A DNA stretch of 64,000 bases from Pseudomonas pseudonitroreducens (GTDB lineage: Bacteria; Pseudomonadota; Gammaproteobacteria; Pseudomonadales; Pseudomonadaceae). Positions 53,663 through 61,944 of this stretch are shown here, piece after piece; position 1 is the first letter of the stretch, and each line of letters starts with the position of its first letter. The notes under the pieces were generated by a model. That model did not search any database, had not been told where the DNA came from, and saw only the letters and a program-made list of their open reading frames with translations. The translations under genes were made by a program, and so were the position numbers. Location: the NCBI RefSeq assembly GCF_021603645.1, contig NZ_BQHJ01000009.1, forward strand, positions 186,001 to 250,000, written 5' to 3'.

Positions 53663-55078
53663 TCAGCGCCAGCCGCGGCTGCGCCCGATGGCCTCGCTGA
53701 AGCGCGCCTGCCATTGGCTTGCCGTGGCGCCATCGACGCGCGGGCGGAACTCGGTGCAGGTATTGCGCGGCGGCTTCAGCTCGATGCCCATGCCGCGCGC
53801 CGCCAGGGCGGCGCAGCCAAACGCGGTGAGTTCGTCGAAGCGCTGGGTGACTATGTGGCGCTGCAGGATGTCGGCCAGGAACTGGGCGAAATAGGGGCTG
53901 CGGGCGAGACCGCCGTCAATTGACAGGCGGTCGGTCACGGTGAGGAATCCGTCCATGGCGCTGATCACCTCCGCGCTGCGCAGGGCGACCCCTTCGAGCA
54001 GGGCCTGGCACATGTCCTGGCGTGTGGTGGCGGCGTTCATCCCCAGCCACAGTGCGCCGGCGCTGCGGTCCCAATGCGGGCAGGCGAGCCCGGACAGCGC
54101 GGGGACAAAGGCCAGCCCGCGACTGATGGCGGCCGGTTGGTCGAACCCGGCGAGTTCCGAGAAGTCGCTGAACAATCCCAGTCGGCCGGCCCATTCGACG
54201 GCCGCGCTGGCGTCGTAGACGCCGCCGTCCATGGCATACACGGGTTTGCCGTCGATCTGCCAGGCAATGGTGGCGAGCAGGCCATTCTCCGGTGAGCGGA
54301 TAATGCGCTCGCCGCTGAGCGTCAGGGCGAAGGCACCGGTGCCGAAGGTGATCTTCGCGTCGCCCGGCTGACGGCAGCCGTGGCCGTAGAGGGAGGCCTG
54401 CTGGTCCACGACCGAGGCGGTGACCGGGGTCACGCCGATTTCGCCGAAGTGCCCGACGGTGTCGCGAATCTCCGGCAGGGCTTCGATGGGCACGCCGAAC
54501 AGGGCGCACAGGTCCGGGTCCCACTGGCCGCTGGCGAGGTTCATCAGGCTGGTGCGCGACGCCGTGGTCACATCCGTGGCATAGACTCCGGCCAGGCGAT
54601 CGAGGAACCAGGCATCGCTGGTTCCCAGACGCAGCCGTCCGGCGCTTAGCGCCTGGCGAGCGGCGGGCAGATTGTCGAGGATCCAGCCCAGTTTGCTGGC
54701 TGAGAAGTAGGCATCCAGCGGCAGCCCGGCGCGCTCGAGGGTCAGGGCTTCGCCTCCCTGGGCGCGTAGCTGCTCGATGTGCCCGGTGGTGCGGTTGTCC
54801 TGCCAGACGATCAGGGGCGACAGCGGCTCCCCGCTGACGGCATCCCAGGCCATGCAGCTTTCGCCCTGATTGGCCAGGCCGATGGCATCGACCGGCCCGG
54901 CGGCCTCCAGGCAGCGTTGCAGGTTGGCCAGCAGTTCCAGCGGGTCATGCTCGACCCAGCCGGGGTGTGGATGGTGTTGCTGATGGCGAAGCGACAGGTG
55001 GATATCCGCGGAACCGTCCTGAGTGGTAACCAGAACGCGGGTGCTGGTGGTTCCCTGGTCAAGGGCTGCAATGTGCAT
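53663..55078 (-). CDS. FGGY-family carbohydrate kinase (glycerol kinase-like)
   Basis: A 471-residue kinase. The N-terminal DQGTTSTRVLV and C-terminal SIDGGLARSPYFAQFLADIL blocks belong to the FGGY family, and GTGAFALTLSGE holds the phosphate-binding loop. The overall pattern is nearest glycerol kinase, but it is about 30 residues shorter, so another polyol is likely. It is the last gene of a three-gene operon with two FAD enzymes. The stop lies 5 bp from the convergent bapF stop. Confidence 0.85.
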   Translation of the reverse strand: MHIAALDQGTTSTRVLVTTQDGSADIHLSLRHQQHHPHPGWVEHDPLELLANLQRCLEAAGPVDAIGLANQGESCMAWDAVSGEPLSPLIVWQDNRTTGHIEQLRAQGGEALTLERAGLPLDAYFSASKLGWILDNLPAARQALSAGRLRLGTSDAWFLDRLAGVYATDVTTASRTSLMNLASGQWDPDLCALFGVPIEALPEIRDTVGHFGEIGVTPVTASVVDQQASLYGHGCRQPGDAKITFGTGAFALTLSGERIIRSPENGLLATIAWQIDGKPVYAMDGGVYDASAAVEWAGRLGLFSDFSELAGFDQPAAISRGLAFVPALSGLACPHWDRSAGALWLGMNAATTRQDMCQALLEGVALRSAEVISAMDGFLTVTDRLSIDGGLARSPYFAQFLADILQRHIVTQRFDELTAFGCAALAARGMGIELKPPRNTCTEFRPRVDGATASQWQARFSEAIGRSRGWR

Positions 55079-55098
55079 GAGGCTGTCTCGGGTGGCGG

Positions 55099-56331
55099 TC
55101 AGCTGGGGAGGAAGGCGATATCGAGGCGCTGCGCGCCCGGTGTCAGCGCAAGGTCGCGCAGCGGTATCAGCAGGCGTCGCTCGGGCAGGCAGGAAAGCTG
55201 CCGGCGCCAGATTTCGCGGCCATCCAGGCGTACCTGCAACTGGCCGCTGACCGCCCGTTCCACGCGTAATTGCAACTGCTCCATGCCGGGCGTGTCACTG
55301 CACAGCAGGCGCTGCGGCACACAGAGTCGCAGGGGCGCGGCACACTTCACGGTAATCGGCTCGCAAGGCGCTGGGAGCGACTGCAGCAGATCGCTGGCGA
55401 TCAACTGGGCGATGCGCTTGCCTTCGCGATACGACCAGCCTGCGGTCTCGATCGGCCGAAGCAGGTTGCCAGCCGCGAAGTAGCTGGAGTCCGAACAGCG
55501 GCCGAACTGGTCGATGCTCGGACCGCCGCTGGCGGGGTCCAGGTGCAGGTGGCTCATTCGCACCAGGCTGGCTTCCGGGGTGAAGCGTCCGCTCAGCAGC
55601 ACACCGTCGCAGTCGATCTGCCGAATGCTGCCGTCGGCCAGGCGTATGCGTGCCGACTCCACACGCGTGGTGCCCTGGATATCCAGCAGCTCGCAGCCAA
55701 AATGCATCGGCACGCCGCACAGGCGGGGGAACAGGCCCATTGGCCAGCGCACCGTGGGGCGCTGGCGTGCTTCGATCATCGCCACCGGGCGGATGCCGGC
55801 GCGTCGGCAACTCATCACCGCCGACAGACTGACCAGTTCGGTGCCGACGATCAGCGGGCGCTCGAAGGGCTTGAGCCCTTGCAGGTAAAGGTAGGATTGC
55901 AGCGCCCCGGTATTGATCACTCCCACAGGCCGGTCGCCGCCCAGCAGGCGTGCCGAGCGCGGGGTTTCCCGGGCACCGGTGGCCAGCAGTACACGTTTGG
56001 CATGGACTGTCAGCGGGCCGTCCGGAGTCGCTATTTCGAGCTGACCCTGCAGGCCCAGGTTGACCACACTGTGGCGCAGATGGATGTCCACGCCGGCGCG
56101 CCGCGCGCTTTCCACGTTGAAGCGTGCATAGGCCGGGCCGGTCTGCAGGCGGCCATGCTCGCGCAGGCCGAACGGCGGATGGGCGCAATGCCGGGGTATC
56201 CCGCCGGCTTCTCCTTCGCGTTCGAAGACGCTGACGCGGGCGACTCCCAGGCGCTTGAGTTCGGTGGCGGCGGCCAGGCCGGCGGGGCCCGAGCCGATGA
56301 TGGCGACGTCGGTAGTCTCAGTGCGGCTCAT
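55099..56331 (-). CDS. NAD(P)/FAD-dependent oxidoreductase (GlpB/HcnB-like partner)
   Basis: A 410-residue pyridine-nucleotide-disulphide-type flavoprotein. The N-terminal dinucleotide fold is VAIIGSGPAGLAAATELKRL, a second fold lies near 150, and AAGNLLRPIETAGWSYREGK binds FAD near 300. It resembles the flavoprotein that pairs with GlpA-like enzymes in the two-subunit dehydrogenase of Thermotoga-type glycerol clusters. Its start overlaps the GlpA-like stop by 14 bp, so a complex is likely. The substrate is not readable. Confidence 0.82.
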   Translation of the reverse strand: MSRTETTDVAIIGSGPAGLAAATELKRLGVARVSVFEREGEAGGIPRHCAHPPFGLREHGRLQTGPAYARFNVESARRAGVDIHLRHSVVNLGLQGQLEIATPDGPLTVHAKRVLLATGARETPRSARLLGGDRPVGVINTGALQSYLYLQGLKPFERPLIVGTELVSLSAVMSCRRAGIRPVAMIEARQRPTVRWPMGLFPRLCGVPMHFGCELLDIQGTTRVESARIRLADGSIRQIDCDGVLLSGRFTPEASLVRMSHLHLDPASGGPSIDQFGRCSDSSYFAAGNLLRPIETAGWSYREGKRIAQLIASDLLQSLPAPCEPITVKCAAPLRLCVPQRLLCSDTPGMEQLQLRVERAVSGQLQVRLDGREIWRRQLSCLPERRLLIPLRDLALTPGAQRLDIAFLPS

Positions 56332-57727
56332 GGCAGGCCCCGGTGGCGAGTGGAGTGGCGAGGTGTCCGGCGCTCAGTTCGGCCACCCGGGCGTTGCAGT
56401 AGAACCCCTGGCAGCGTCCCATGCAGGCACGCGTGCGCCGGCGCAGTCCGCCGAAGTCGCCGGGGGGCAGCGGGGCATCGAGTGCTTCACGGATTTCCCG
56501 TTCGGTGACCATCTCGCAGTGGCAGACGATTTCCCCGTAGCCGGGCCGTTGCCAGTCGCGCGGCAGGTGTTCGGCGAGGTTGGGCATTTGCGGCCACTGG
56601 AGGTTTTCCAGGGGCGCGTGTGCCTGTTCCTCGGCGTACAGCCGGTGGATGTGCCGGGCAATGCCCAGTGCGGCGGTCAACCCGGTGGAGCGGATGCCGC
56701 CAACGGTGATCCAGTTGCGTTCGTGCACCTGGCGGATGCGGTATTCCTTCTTGTCGCTGGCGGGCCGCAGCCCGGCGTAGGTCGCTGTGACCGGCATGCC
56801 GGCGAGCCCGGGGATGCGCTCCTGGGCGGCGTCCATCAACTGCTGCAGCGTCTGCGTGTCCAGCCCGGCATGCACGCGGTCGTCCTGCTCCTCGGCCGTC
56901 GGGCCGACCAGCAGGTTGCCGAAGATGGTGCGGGTGAAGACGATGCCTTTGGTGCGCTCGTTGGGCACCGGCAGGATGATGTGTCCGATCAACTGAGCGG
57001 CGGCCTTGTCGTACACCACGAACTGGCCCTTGCGCGGGTGGATGCTGAACGACGCCTCGCCCAGCAGGCGCTGCTCCAGGGTGTCGCCGAACAGGCCGGC
57101 GCAGTTGATGACTGTCCGAGCGCGCAGGCTGCTGGTTGCTGCTCGCAGCGTCCAGTACTCGCCGTCGAATTCGCCTGCGAGAATTTCCGTTCCCAGGCGC
57201 ACCTGGGCGCCGTGGGCGAGTGCCTGGCGCAGGTAGGCGAGTGGCGCAGACCAGGGGTCGATCAGATGCTCGCCGGGGACGCGCACCGCGGCCAATGCGC
57301 TTGCCGCCAGCGCGGGTTCATAGGCGCGCAGCTCCGTGCGGTCGATCAGCCGGGTATCGGCCACGCCGTTGGCGTGGGCCTGCGCCACTATCGACTCGAG
57401 CCGGGCACGGTCCTCCTCGCTCCAGGCCACCACCAGGGCGCCGGTTTCCAGTAGCGGAAGGTTCAACTGCCGGTGGATCTCGAGGTACTCCCGGTACCCT
57501 TCCTGCATGCAGGCCAGTTCGACGCTGCCAGGCGGGGCGTCGAATCCGGTATGGAGTATCGCGCTGTTGCCCTTGCTGGCGCCGGAGAGGATGTCGGCAC
57601 CGCGCTCCACCAGCACGACCCGCGCGCCTTCCAGCGTGAAGCGGCGAGCCATGGCGCATCCCACCACACCACCGCCGATCACGGCGATATCAAAGGGAGC
57701 GTCGGCCTTTACCGCGGATTCGGTCAT
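56318..57727 (-). CDS. GlpA-like FAD dehydrogenase with [2Fe-2S] BFD domain
   Basis: A 469-residue flavoprotein. The N-terminal fold DIAVIGGGVVGCAMARRFTL leads a DAO-type domain (about 10-370). The C-terminal domain has Cys 402, 404, 435 and 439 in a CHC...CMGRC pattern, a BFD [2Fe-2S] site as in GlpA of anaerobic glycerol-3-phosphate dehydrogenase. It is the first gene of the operon, with AGGAA before its ATG, downstream of an AT-rich operator region. It probably oxidises a phosphorylated polyol made by the kinase. Confidence 0.87.
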   Translation of the reverse strand: MTESAVKADAPFDIAVIGGGVVGCAMARRFTLEGARVVLVERGADILSGASKGNSAILHTGFDAPPGSVELACMQEGYREYLEIHRQLNLPLLETGALVVAWSEEDRARLESIVAQAHANGVADTRLIDRTELRAYEPALAASALAAVRVPGEHLIDPWSAPLAYLRQALAHGAQVRLGTEILAGEFDGEYWTLRAATSSLRARTVINCAGLFGDTLEQRLLGEASFSIHPRKGQFVVYDKAAAQLIGHIILPVPNERTKGIVFTRTIFGNLLVGPTAEEQDDRVHAGLDTQTLQQLMDAAQERIPGLAGMPVTATYAGLRPASDKKEYRIRQVHERNWITVGGIRSTGLTAALGIARHIHRLYAEEQAHAPLENLQWPQMPNLAEHLPRDWQRPGYGEIVCHCEMVTEREIREALDAPLPPGDFGGLRRRTRACMGRCQGFYCNARVAELSAGHLATPLATGACHEPH

Positions 57728-57783
57728 TTTATTGCTGTTTCCTAAGGTAACACTCCATTTTTTGAAGGTTTGTTACCTGTTTC

Positions 57784-57835
57784 GTCAAAATTAATGTTGG
57801 AAATCTGTTGTTTTAATGTGGCTTTTAATTTTGAC
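57784..57835. promoter_or_regulatory. Operator region: 11-bp inverted repeat upstream of the GlpA-like gene
   Basis: GTCAAAATTAA at 57784 and TTAATTTTGAC at 57825 are exact inverted copies 30 bp apart. A shorter palindrome, TTGACTCAGTCAA, overlaps the right arm, and another (GGTAAC / GTTACC) lies near 57745-57776. It sits between the DeoR gene and its probable target. Confidence 0.55.
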
Positions 57836-57875
57836 TCAGTCAACAGCTGATCCGGCGGACGCTTTCGCAGGGGCA

Positions 57876-58652
57876 TCAGTCGAGTGGGTTGCGCACCGGC
57901 GGCACGTGGACTTCCACGCCGGCTTCCTGCAGGGCCTCAAGGAGCTCCCCGGTCGGTGCGCGGTCCACCACCAGGCGGTCGATCCGGCTCAGGGGGAACA
58001 CCTTGAACAGTGCGCGGCGTCCCAGTTTCGACGAGTCGGCGATCACGGTCAGGCTGCGTACCTGACCGATCATGGCGCGGGCGACCTCCGCCTCTTCGAT
58101 GGAGAAGTCCATGGCACCATCACAGTCCAGGGCGCCAATGGTAATCACCGCATGTTCGGCGTTGAACCGGCTGATCTGCTCCAGGGCCAGTGCGCCGACG
58201 TTCTGCTGCGATTCCGGGCGGAACTCGCCACCGATCATGAACACCCGGTTGCCGGAGGCGCTGGCCTCGTTGGCGATCAGCAGCGAGTTGGTGATCACCG
58301 TCATGCGGTTGAGGCGCGCCAGTTCGCGGCCGAACAGCAGGGTGGTGGTGCCCGTGTCGATGAAGATGCTGTCGCCCGGAGCGAACAATCCCGCGGCGTA
58401 GCGGGCCACGGCGCGCTTTTCCTGGGCGTGCTCGTTCAGCCGGGTCTGGAAGGCGTTCTCGTGTTCGCCGCTGGGAGGCAGGGCGGCGCCACCGTGGAAT
58501 TTGCTGACTTGTCCGGTAGCGGAGAGCTCGCCGAGGTCGCGGCGGATGGTTTCCTGCGAGGTGGCCAGAATCCGCGCCAGTTCATCCACCGAGATGCGCT
58601 CGCGCTGGCGGAGCAGTTCAAGGATCTGTTGCCGTCTTTCATTGGGGCGCAT
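57876..58652 (-). CDS. DeoR/GlpR-family repressor
   Basis: A 258-residue repressor. The N-terminal HTH reads RRQQILELLRQRERISVDEL then SQETIRRDLGEL. The C-terminal sugar-phosphate sensor domain has FIDTGTTTLLFGREL and VITNSLLIA. The ATG at 58652 has GGAG; an upstream in-frame ATG at 58682 is less supported. It lies 148 bp upstream of the GlpA-like gene on the same strand, as GlpR often does, and probably represses it until a phosphorylated sugar or polyol appears. Confidence 0.88.
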   Translation of the reverse strand: MRPNERRQQILELLRQRERISVDELARILATSQETIRRDLGELSATGQVSKFHGGAALPPSGEHENAFQTRLNEHAQEKRAVARYAAGLFAPGDSIFIDTGTTTLLFGRELARLNRMTVITNSLLIANEASASGNRVFMIGGEFRPESQQNVGALALEQISRFNAEHAVITIGALDCDGAMDFSIEEAEVARAMIGQVRSLTVIADSSKLGRRALFKVFPLSRIDRLVVDRAPTGELLEALQEAGVEVHVPPVRNPLD

Positions 58653-58901
58653 GCGCCAGTCTCCGGGTTGTCGCCGTGCCACCTGCCGGGGCGGCGATTG
58701 TTACCAAGGCACACCTTGAGGGCGCCGGGATAATCGCTGCATGGACCGGATGAGGTTTGCCGGGGCTGCTTTCTGAACGAATGGAAAACCAATCCCACAG
58801 GTGGTTAGGGCTTTTCCGAGTAATACGCGGAAGCGGCCGTCTGTGGTTTTTATGACAATTTAGGCAGTTTAAAACTTCAAATCAACACAAAAACCATACA
58901 T

Positions 58902-58917
58902 TGGCACGACCCGTGCG
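58902..58917 (+). promoter_or_regulatory. Sigma-54-like promoter upstream of the EutH-type gene
   Basis: TGGCACGACCCGTGC has the invariant GG-N10-GC and one mismatch in the -12 element. It lies about 105 bp before the permease start. No enhancer-binding protein gene is adjacent. Confidence 0.45.
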
Positions 58918-59022
58918 AACAGGAGATGCGCAGAGGCAAGGGCGGGAACGCCCAAGCGCATCGGTGTTCGATCAACAGCGGTACCACACCGCATTCAAGG
59001 CTGAACAAAGGGAGCACGGCAG

Positions 59023-60258
59023 ATGGCCGAGTTCGGAAATTATGTGATTTACCTGATCATGCTCGGCGCGGTGATCGGGGCGCTCGCTTCGATCCTGCGG
59101 CCGGAAAGCGGGCTGGGGCGCGAGTTCGTCAACGGTATCCACTCCATCGGCCCGGTATTCCTGGCTCAGGCCGGCATCATGGTCGCGATCCCGTATCTGT
59201 CGAAGGTGATCTCCCATGTATTGGGGCCGTTCTTCCAGGCCCTGGGGTCGGACGTCTCGATTGCCGCGCTGTCGATCATCGCGGTAGACATGGGGGGGTA
59301 TCAGCTGGCCGATGCCCTGACGGCCAATCGCGACATGTGGATTACCGCCATGCTGGTGGGCTACACCTCGGGCGCCACGATCGTCTACCTCATTCCGGTG
59401 GGCCTGACGATGCTCGAGCGCAAGGACCACAAGTACCTGGCGCTGGGCGCGATGGCAGGGCTGATTAGCATTCCCTTCGCGGTGCTGGCGTCGCTGCTGC
59501 TGATTACCCTGGGCAACCTGCCGGTGCGCGAACTGGTATCCACGTCCACGGTCGCCACGCATTATCTGGCGCTGGACCTGGTCGGCATGCTCAAGCTGCT
59601 GGCGCCGCTGTTCGTCTTCTGCTTCCTGCTGGCAGCCGGCCTGAAGTACCGGGCGAACATGATGGTCACCGGCTTCCTGGTGTTCGGCAAGGTCATGGAC
59701 GCCTTCATCAAGATCGCCCTGGCGCTGTCCATCGTCGAGCATTTCACCGGGGTGTTTACCAAGGTGTTCGGCGGTTGGGGCTTCGACCCGATGTTCGCTG
59801 ACCAGAAGGAATTGATCCGGGCAATCGAGATCGCCGGCTATATCGGCATCATGCTCGCCGGCACGTTCCCCATCTGCTACCTGTTCCAGCGTTATTGCCG
59901 GCGGCCCATGGAAGTGCTCGGGCGGCAGCTGGACCTGACGCGCATCGGCGCAACCGGGTTCGTCATGGTGCTGGCCAACATCATCGCCACCTACCACCTG
60001 TTCAAGTACATGAACGCGCGCGACAAGGTGCTTTGCGTGGCGCTTGGGGTCTGCGCCCAGGCCACCATCGGCGACCACCTGGCCTTCACCGCCAACTTCC
60101 AGCCCACGCTGATTCTGCCGATCCTGCTAGGCAAGCTGTTTGGCGGACTGTTTGCGGTGTTCATCGCGATCAAGATTTCCGTTCCGGCCGCCCAGCGCTA
60201 CGCCCTGCAGGAAGCGGAGCCGGAACAGCTGGTCGACGGCAAGCTGCCCGCCGTCTGA
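59023..60258 (+). CDS. EutH-family permease
   Basis: A 411-residue inner-membrane protein with about eleven hydrophobic helices, matching EutH of ethanolamine operons. The similar blocks are SIIAVDMGGYQLADAL, LALGAMAGLISIPFAV, MRAIEV-like IRAIEIAGYIGIML and ALGVCAQATIGDHLAFTA. No other eut genes are near. Its neighbours are a DeoR repressor, an FGGY kinase and two FAD enzymes, so it may carry a polyol or amino alcohol for them. GGGAG precedes the ATG. Confidence 0.82.
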   Translation: MAEFGNYVIYLIMLGAVIGALASILRPESGLGREFVNGIHSIGPVFLAQAGIMVAIPYLSKVISHVLGPFFQALGSDVSIAALSIIAVDMGGYQLADALTANRDMWITAMLVGYTSGATIVYLIPVGLTMLERKDHKYLALGAMAGLISIPFAVLASLLLITLGNLPVRELVSTSTVATHYLALDLVGMLKLLAPLFVFCFLLAAGLKYRANMMVTGFLVFGKVMDAFIKIALALSIVEHFTGVFTKVFGGWGFDPMFADQKELIRAIEIAGYIGIMLAGTFPICYLFQRYCRRPMEVLGRQLDLTRIGATGFVMVLANIIATYHLFKYMNARDKVLCVALGVCAQATIGDHLAFTANFQPTLILPILLGKLFGGLFAVFIAIKISVPAAQRYALQEAEPEQLVDGKLPAV

Positions 60259-60273
60259 GTCGATTTTCCCCAA

Positions 60274-60306
60274 GGCCCGCGCTGCGCTGAGCAGCGCGGG
60301 CCGTTT
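60274..60306 (+). terminator. Terminator after the EutH-type gene
   Basis: A 12-bp perfect stem (GGCCCGCGCTGC with its complement) with a five-base loop, followed by GTTTTC. It separates the permease from the DUF1937 gene, which begins only 20 bp later. Confidence 0.85.
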
Positions 60307-60325
60307 TCATTGCACGAGGTTATTC

Positions 60326-60682
60326 ATGCGCAAGATCTTTCTAGCCTGCCCCTACAGCCACGCGGACGCTGATGTTGTCCAGGGGCGCTTCGCCGCCTGC
60401 AACGAGGTGGCCGCCGCCATGGTCAAGGCCGGTCACGCGGTCTACAGCCAGGTTTCCATGTCCCACCCGATCAATGGCTGTTTGCCGGAGCTGGACAGGG
60501 CGGCCATCGGCAAGATGTGGGCGCCGGTCGATAGCTTCTTCATGGAGGTGCTCGAGGAGCTGGTGGTGCTGGATCTGGAAGGCTGGGAGCAGAGCGCGGG
60601 CATCCGTCGGGAAATCGAATTCTTCGAGGAGCGTGGTCGGCGGGTAAGTCTGTGGAGCGAGGTGCAGAACGAGTTCCGCTGA
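60326..60682 (+). CDS. DUF1937 family protein (nucleoside 2-deoxyribosyltransferase-like)
   Basis: A 118-residue protein starting MRKIFLACPYSHADADVVQG, the family hallmark. An HPINGCLP segment near 47-54 and LEGWEQSAGIRREIEFFEERG near 84-104 follow. The fold is that of nucleoside 2-deoxyribosyltransferases, with the Glu near the C-terminal helix a possible nucleophile. It lies just after the permease terminator. Function unknown. Confidence 0.8.
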   Translation: MRKIFLACPYSHADADVVQGRFAACNEVAAAMVKAGHAVYSQVSMSHPINGCLPELDRAAIGKMWAPVDSFFMEVLEELVVLDLEGWEQSAGIRREIEFFEERGRRVSLWSEVQNEFR

Positions 60683-60725
60683 TGGCGCGCATCGGGAGCG
60701 GCTGGCCGCTCCCGATGTATCCGGC

Positions 60726-61724
60726 TTAGTTCGGGGTGTAGATCTGGTCGAACACGCCACCGTCGGCGAAGTGGGTCTTCTGCACGGTGCGCCAGTCACC
60801 GAAGGTCTTCACTACAGAGAAGAAGTCCACCTTCGGGAAGCGGTCGGAGAACTTGGCCAGCACTTCCGGATTGCGCGGACGCAGGTAGTTGTTCGCCGCG
60901 ATGGTCTGGCCTTCGTCGGACCACAGGTACTTCAGGTAGGCCTCGGCCTCGGCGCGGGTACCTTTCTTGTCGACCACCTTGTCGACCACGGCCACCGGCG
61001 GCTCGGCTTCGGCGGAGACGCTCGGGTAGACCACTTCGAAGCCGCCACGGCCGAACTCGCGGGCGATCATCTCGGCTTCGTTCTCGAAGGTCACCAGCAC
61101 GTCGCCGATCTGGTTCTGCATGAAGGTAGTGGTTGCCGCACGGCCGCCGGTATCCAGCACCGGGACGTTCTTGAACAGCTGGGCGACGAATTCCTTGGCC
61201 TTGGCTTCATCCGCGCCGTGCTTCTGCGCGTAGCCCCAGGCGGAGAGGTAGGTGTAGCGGCCGTTGCCCGAGGTCTTCGGGTTCGGCACCACGACCTGTA
61301 TGCCCGGCTTCACCAGGTCGTTCCAGTCCTTCAGGCCCTTGGGGTTGCCCTTGCGCACGATGAACACGGTGGCGGAGGTGAACGGCGCGCTGTCGTTGGG
61401 CAGGCGAGTGGCCCAGTCCTTCGGCACCAGCCCGCCATTGTCGGCGAGGGCGTCGATATCGGTGGCCTGGTTCATGGTGATGACGTCGGCCGGCAAGCCG
61501 TCGATCACGGCGCGCGCCTGCTTGCTGGAACCGCCGTGGGACATCTGGATGGTGATCTTCTCGCCTTTCTCGACCTGCCAGTGCTTCTGGAAGGCGGCGT
61601 TGTAGTCCTTGTAGAAGTCGCGCATCACGTCGTAGGAGACGTTGAGCAGGGGCTGGGCGGCCTGGGCGGTGGAGGCCAGGGCGAGGCCGGCGGCCAGCAG
61701 CGAGGCGCTGAACAGACGTTTCAC
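60726..61724 (-). CDS. sbp: Sulfate-binding periplasmic protein
   Basis: A 332-residue protein, the same length as PAO1 Sbp, with a signal peptide ending AQA. LNVSYDVMRDFYKDYNAAF, MSHGGSSKQARAV and TSGNGRYTYLSAWGYA are typical sulfate/thiosulfate binding blocks. It delivers sulfate to the CysTWA importer, whose genes are not in the window. The last bases before the stop face an inverted repeat at 60691-60716. Confidence 0.95.
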   Translation of the reverse strand: MKRLFSASLLAAGLALASTAQAAQPLLNVSYDVMRDFYKDYNAAFQKHWQVEKGEKITIQMSHGGSSKQARAVIDGLPADVITMNQATDIDALADNGGLVPKDWATRLPNDSAPFTSATVFIVRKGNPKGLKDWNDLVKPGIQVVVPNPKTSGNGRYTYLSAWGYAQKHGADEAKAKEFVAQLFKNVPVLDTGGRAATTTFMQNQIGDVLVTFENEAEMIAREFGRGGFEVVYPSVSAEAEPPVAVVDKVVDKKGTRAEAEAYLKYLWSDEGQTIAANNYLRPRNPEVLAKFSDRFPKVDFFSVVKTFGDWRTVQKTHFADGGVFDQIYTPN

Positions 61725-61944
61725 GAGCAGTTCCTTTTGGCAGTGTTGTTGGGTGTCGATTATGCCGACAGGTTATATGCCACTTAAATACTTAAAGGCT
61801 ATTTGCTTATGCGGGGACAGGGGTTGGCAAGCTCCCTGCGGGGCGCTTTCCCCGGGCCGCTGGCGCCGTGCTTGCTGCCCCCATGCCGAGAGCGGTTGCC
61901 CGGCAGCCTAGCAGGCCGGCCGGGCAATGGCTGCAGTGCAGGGC

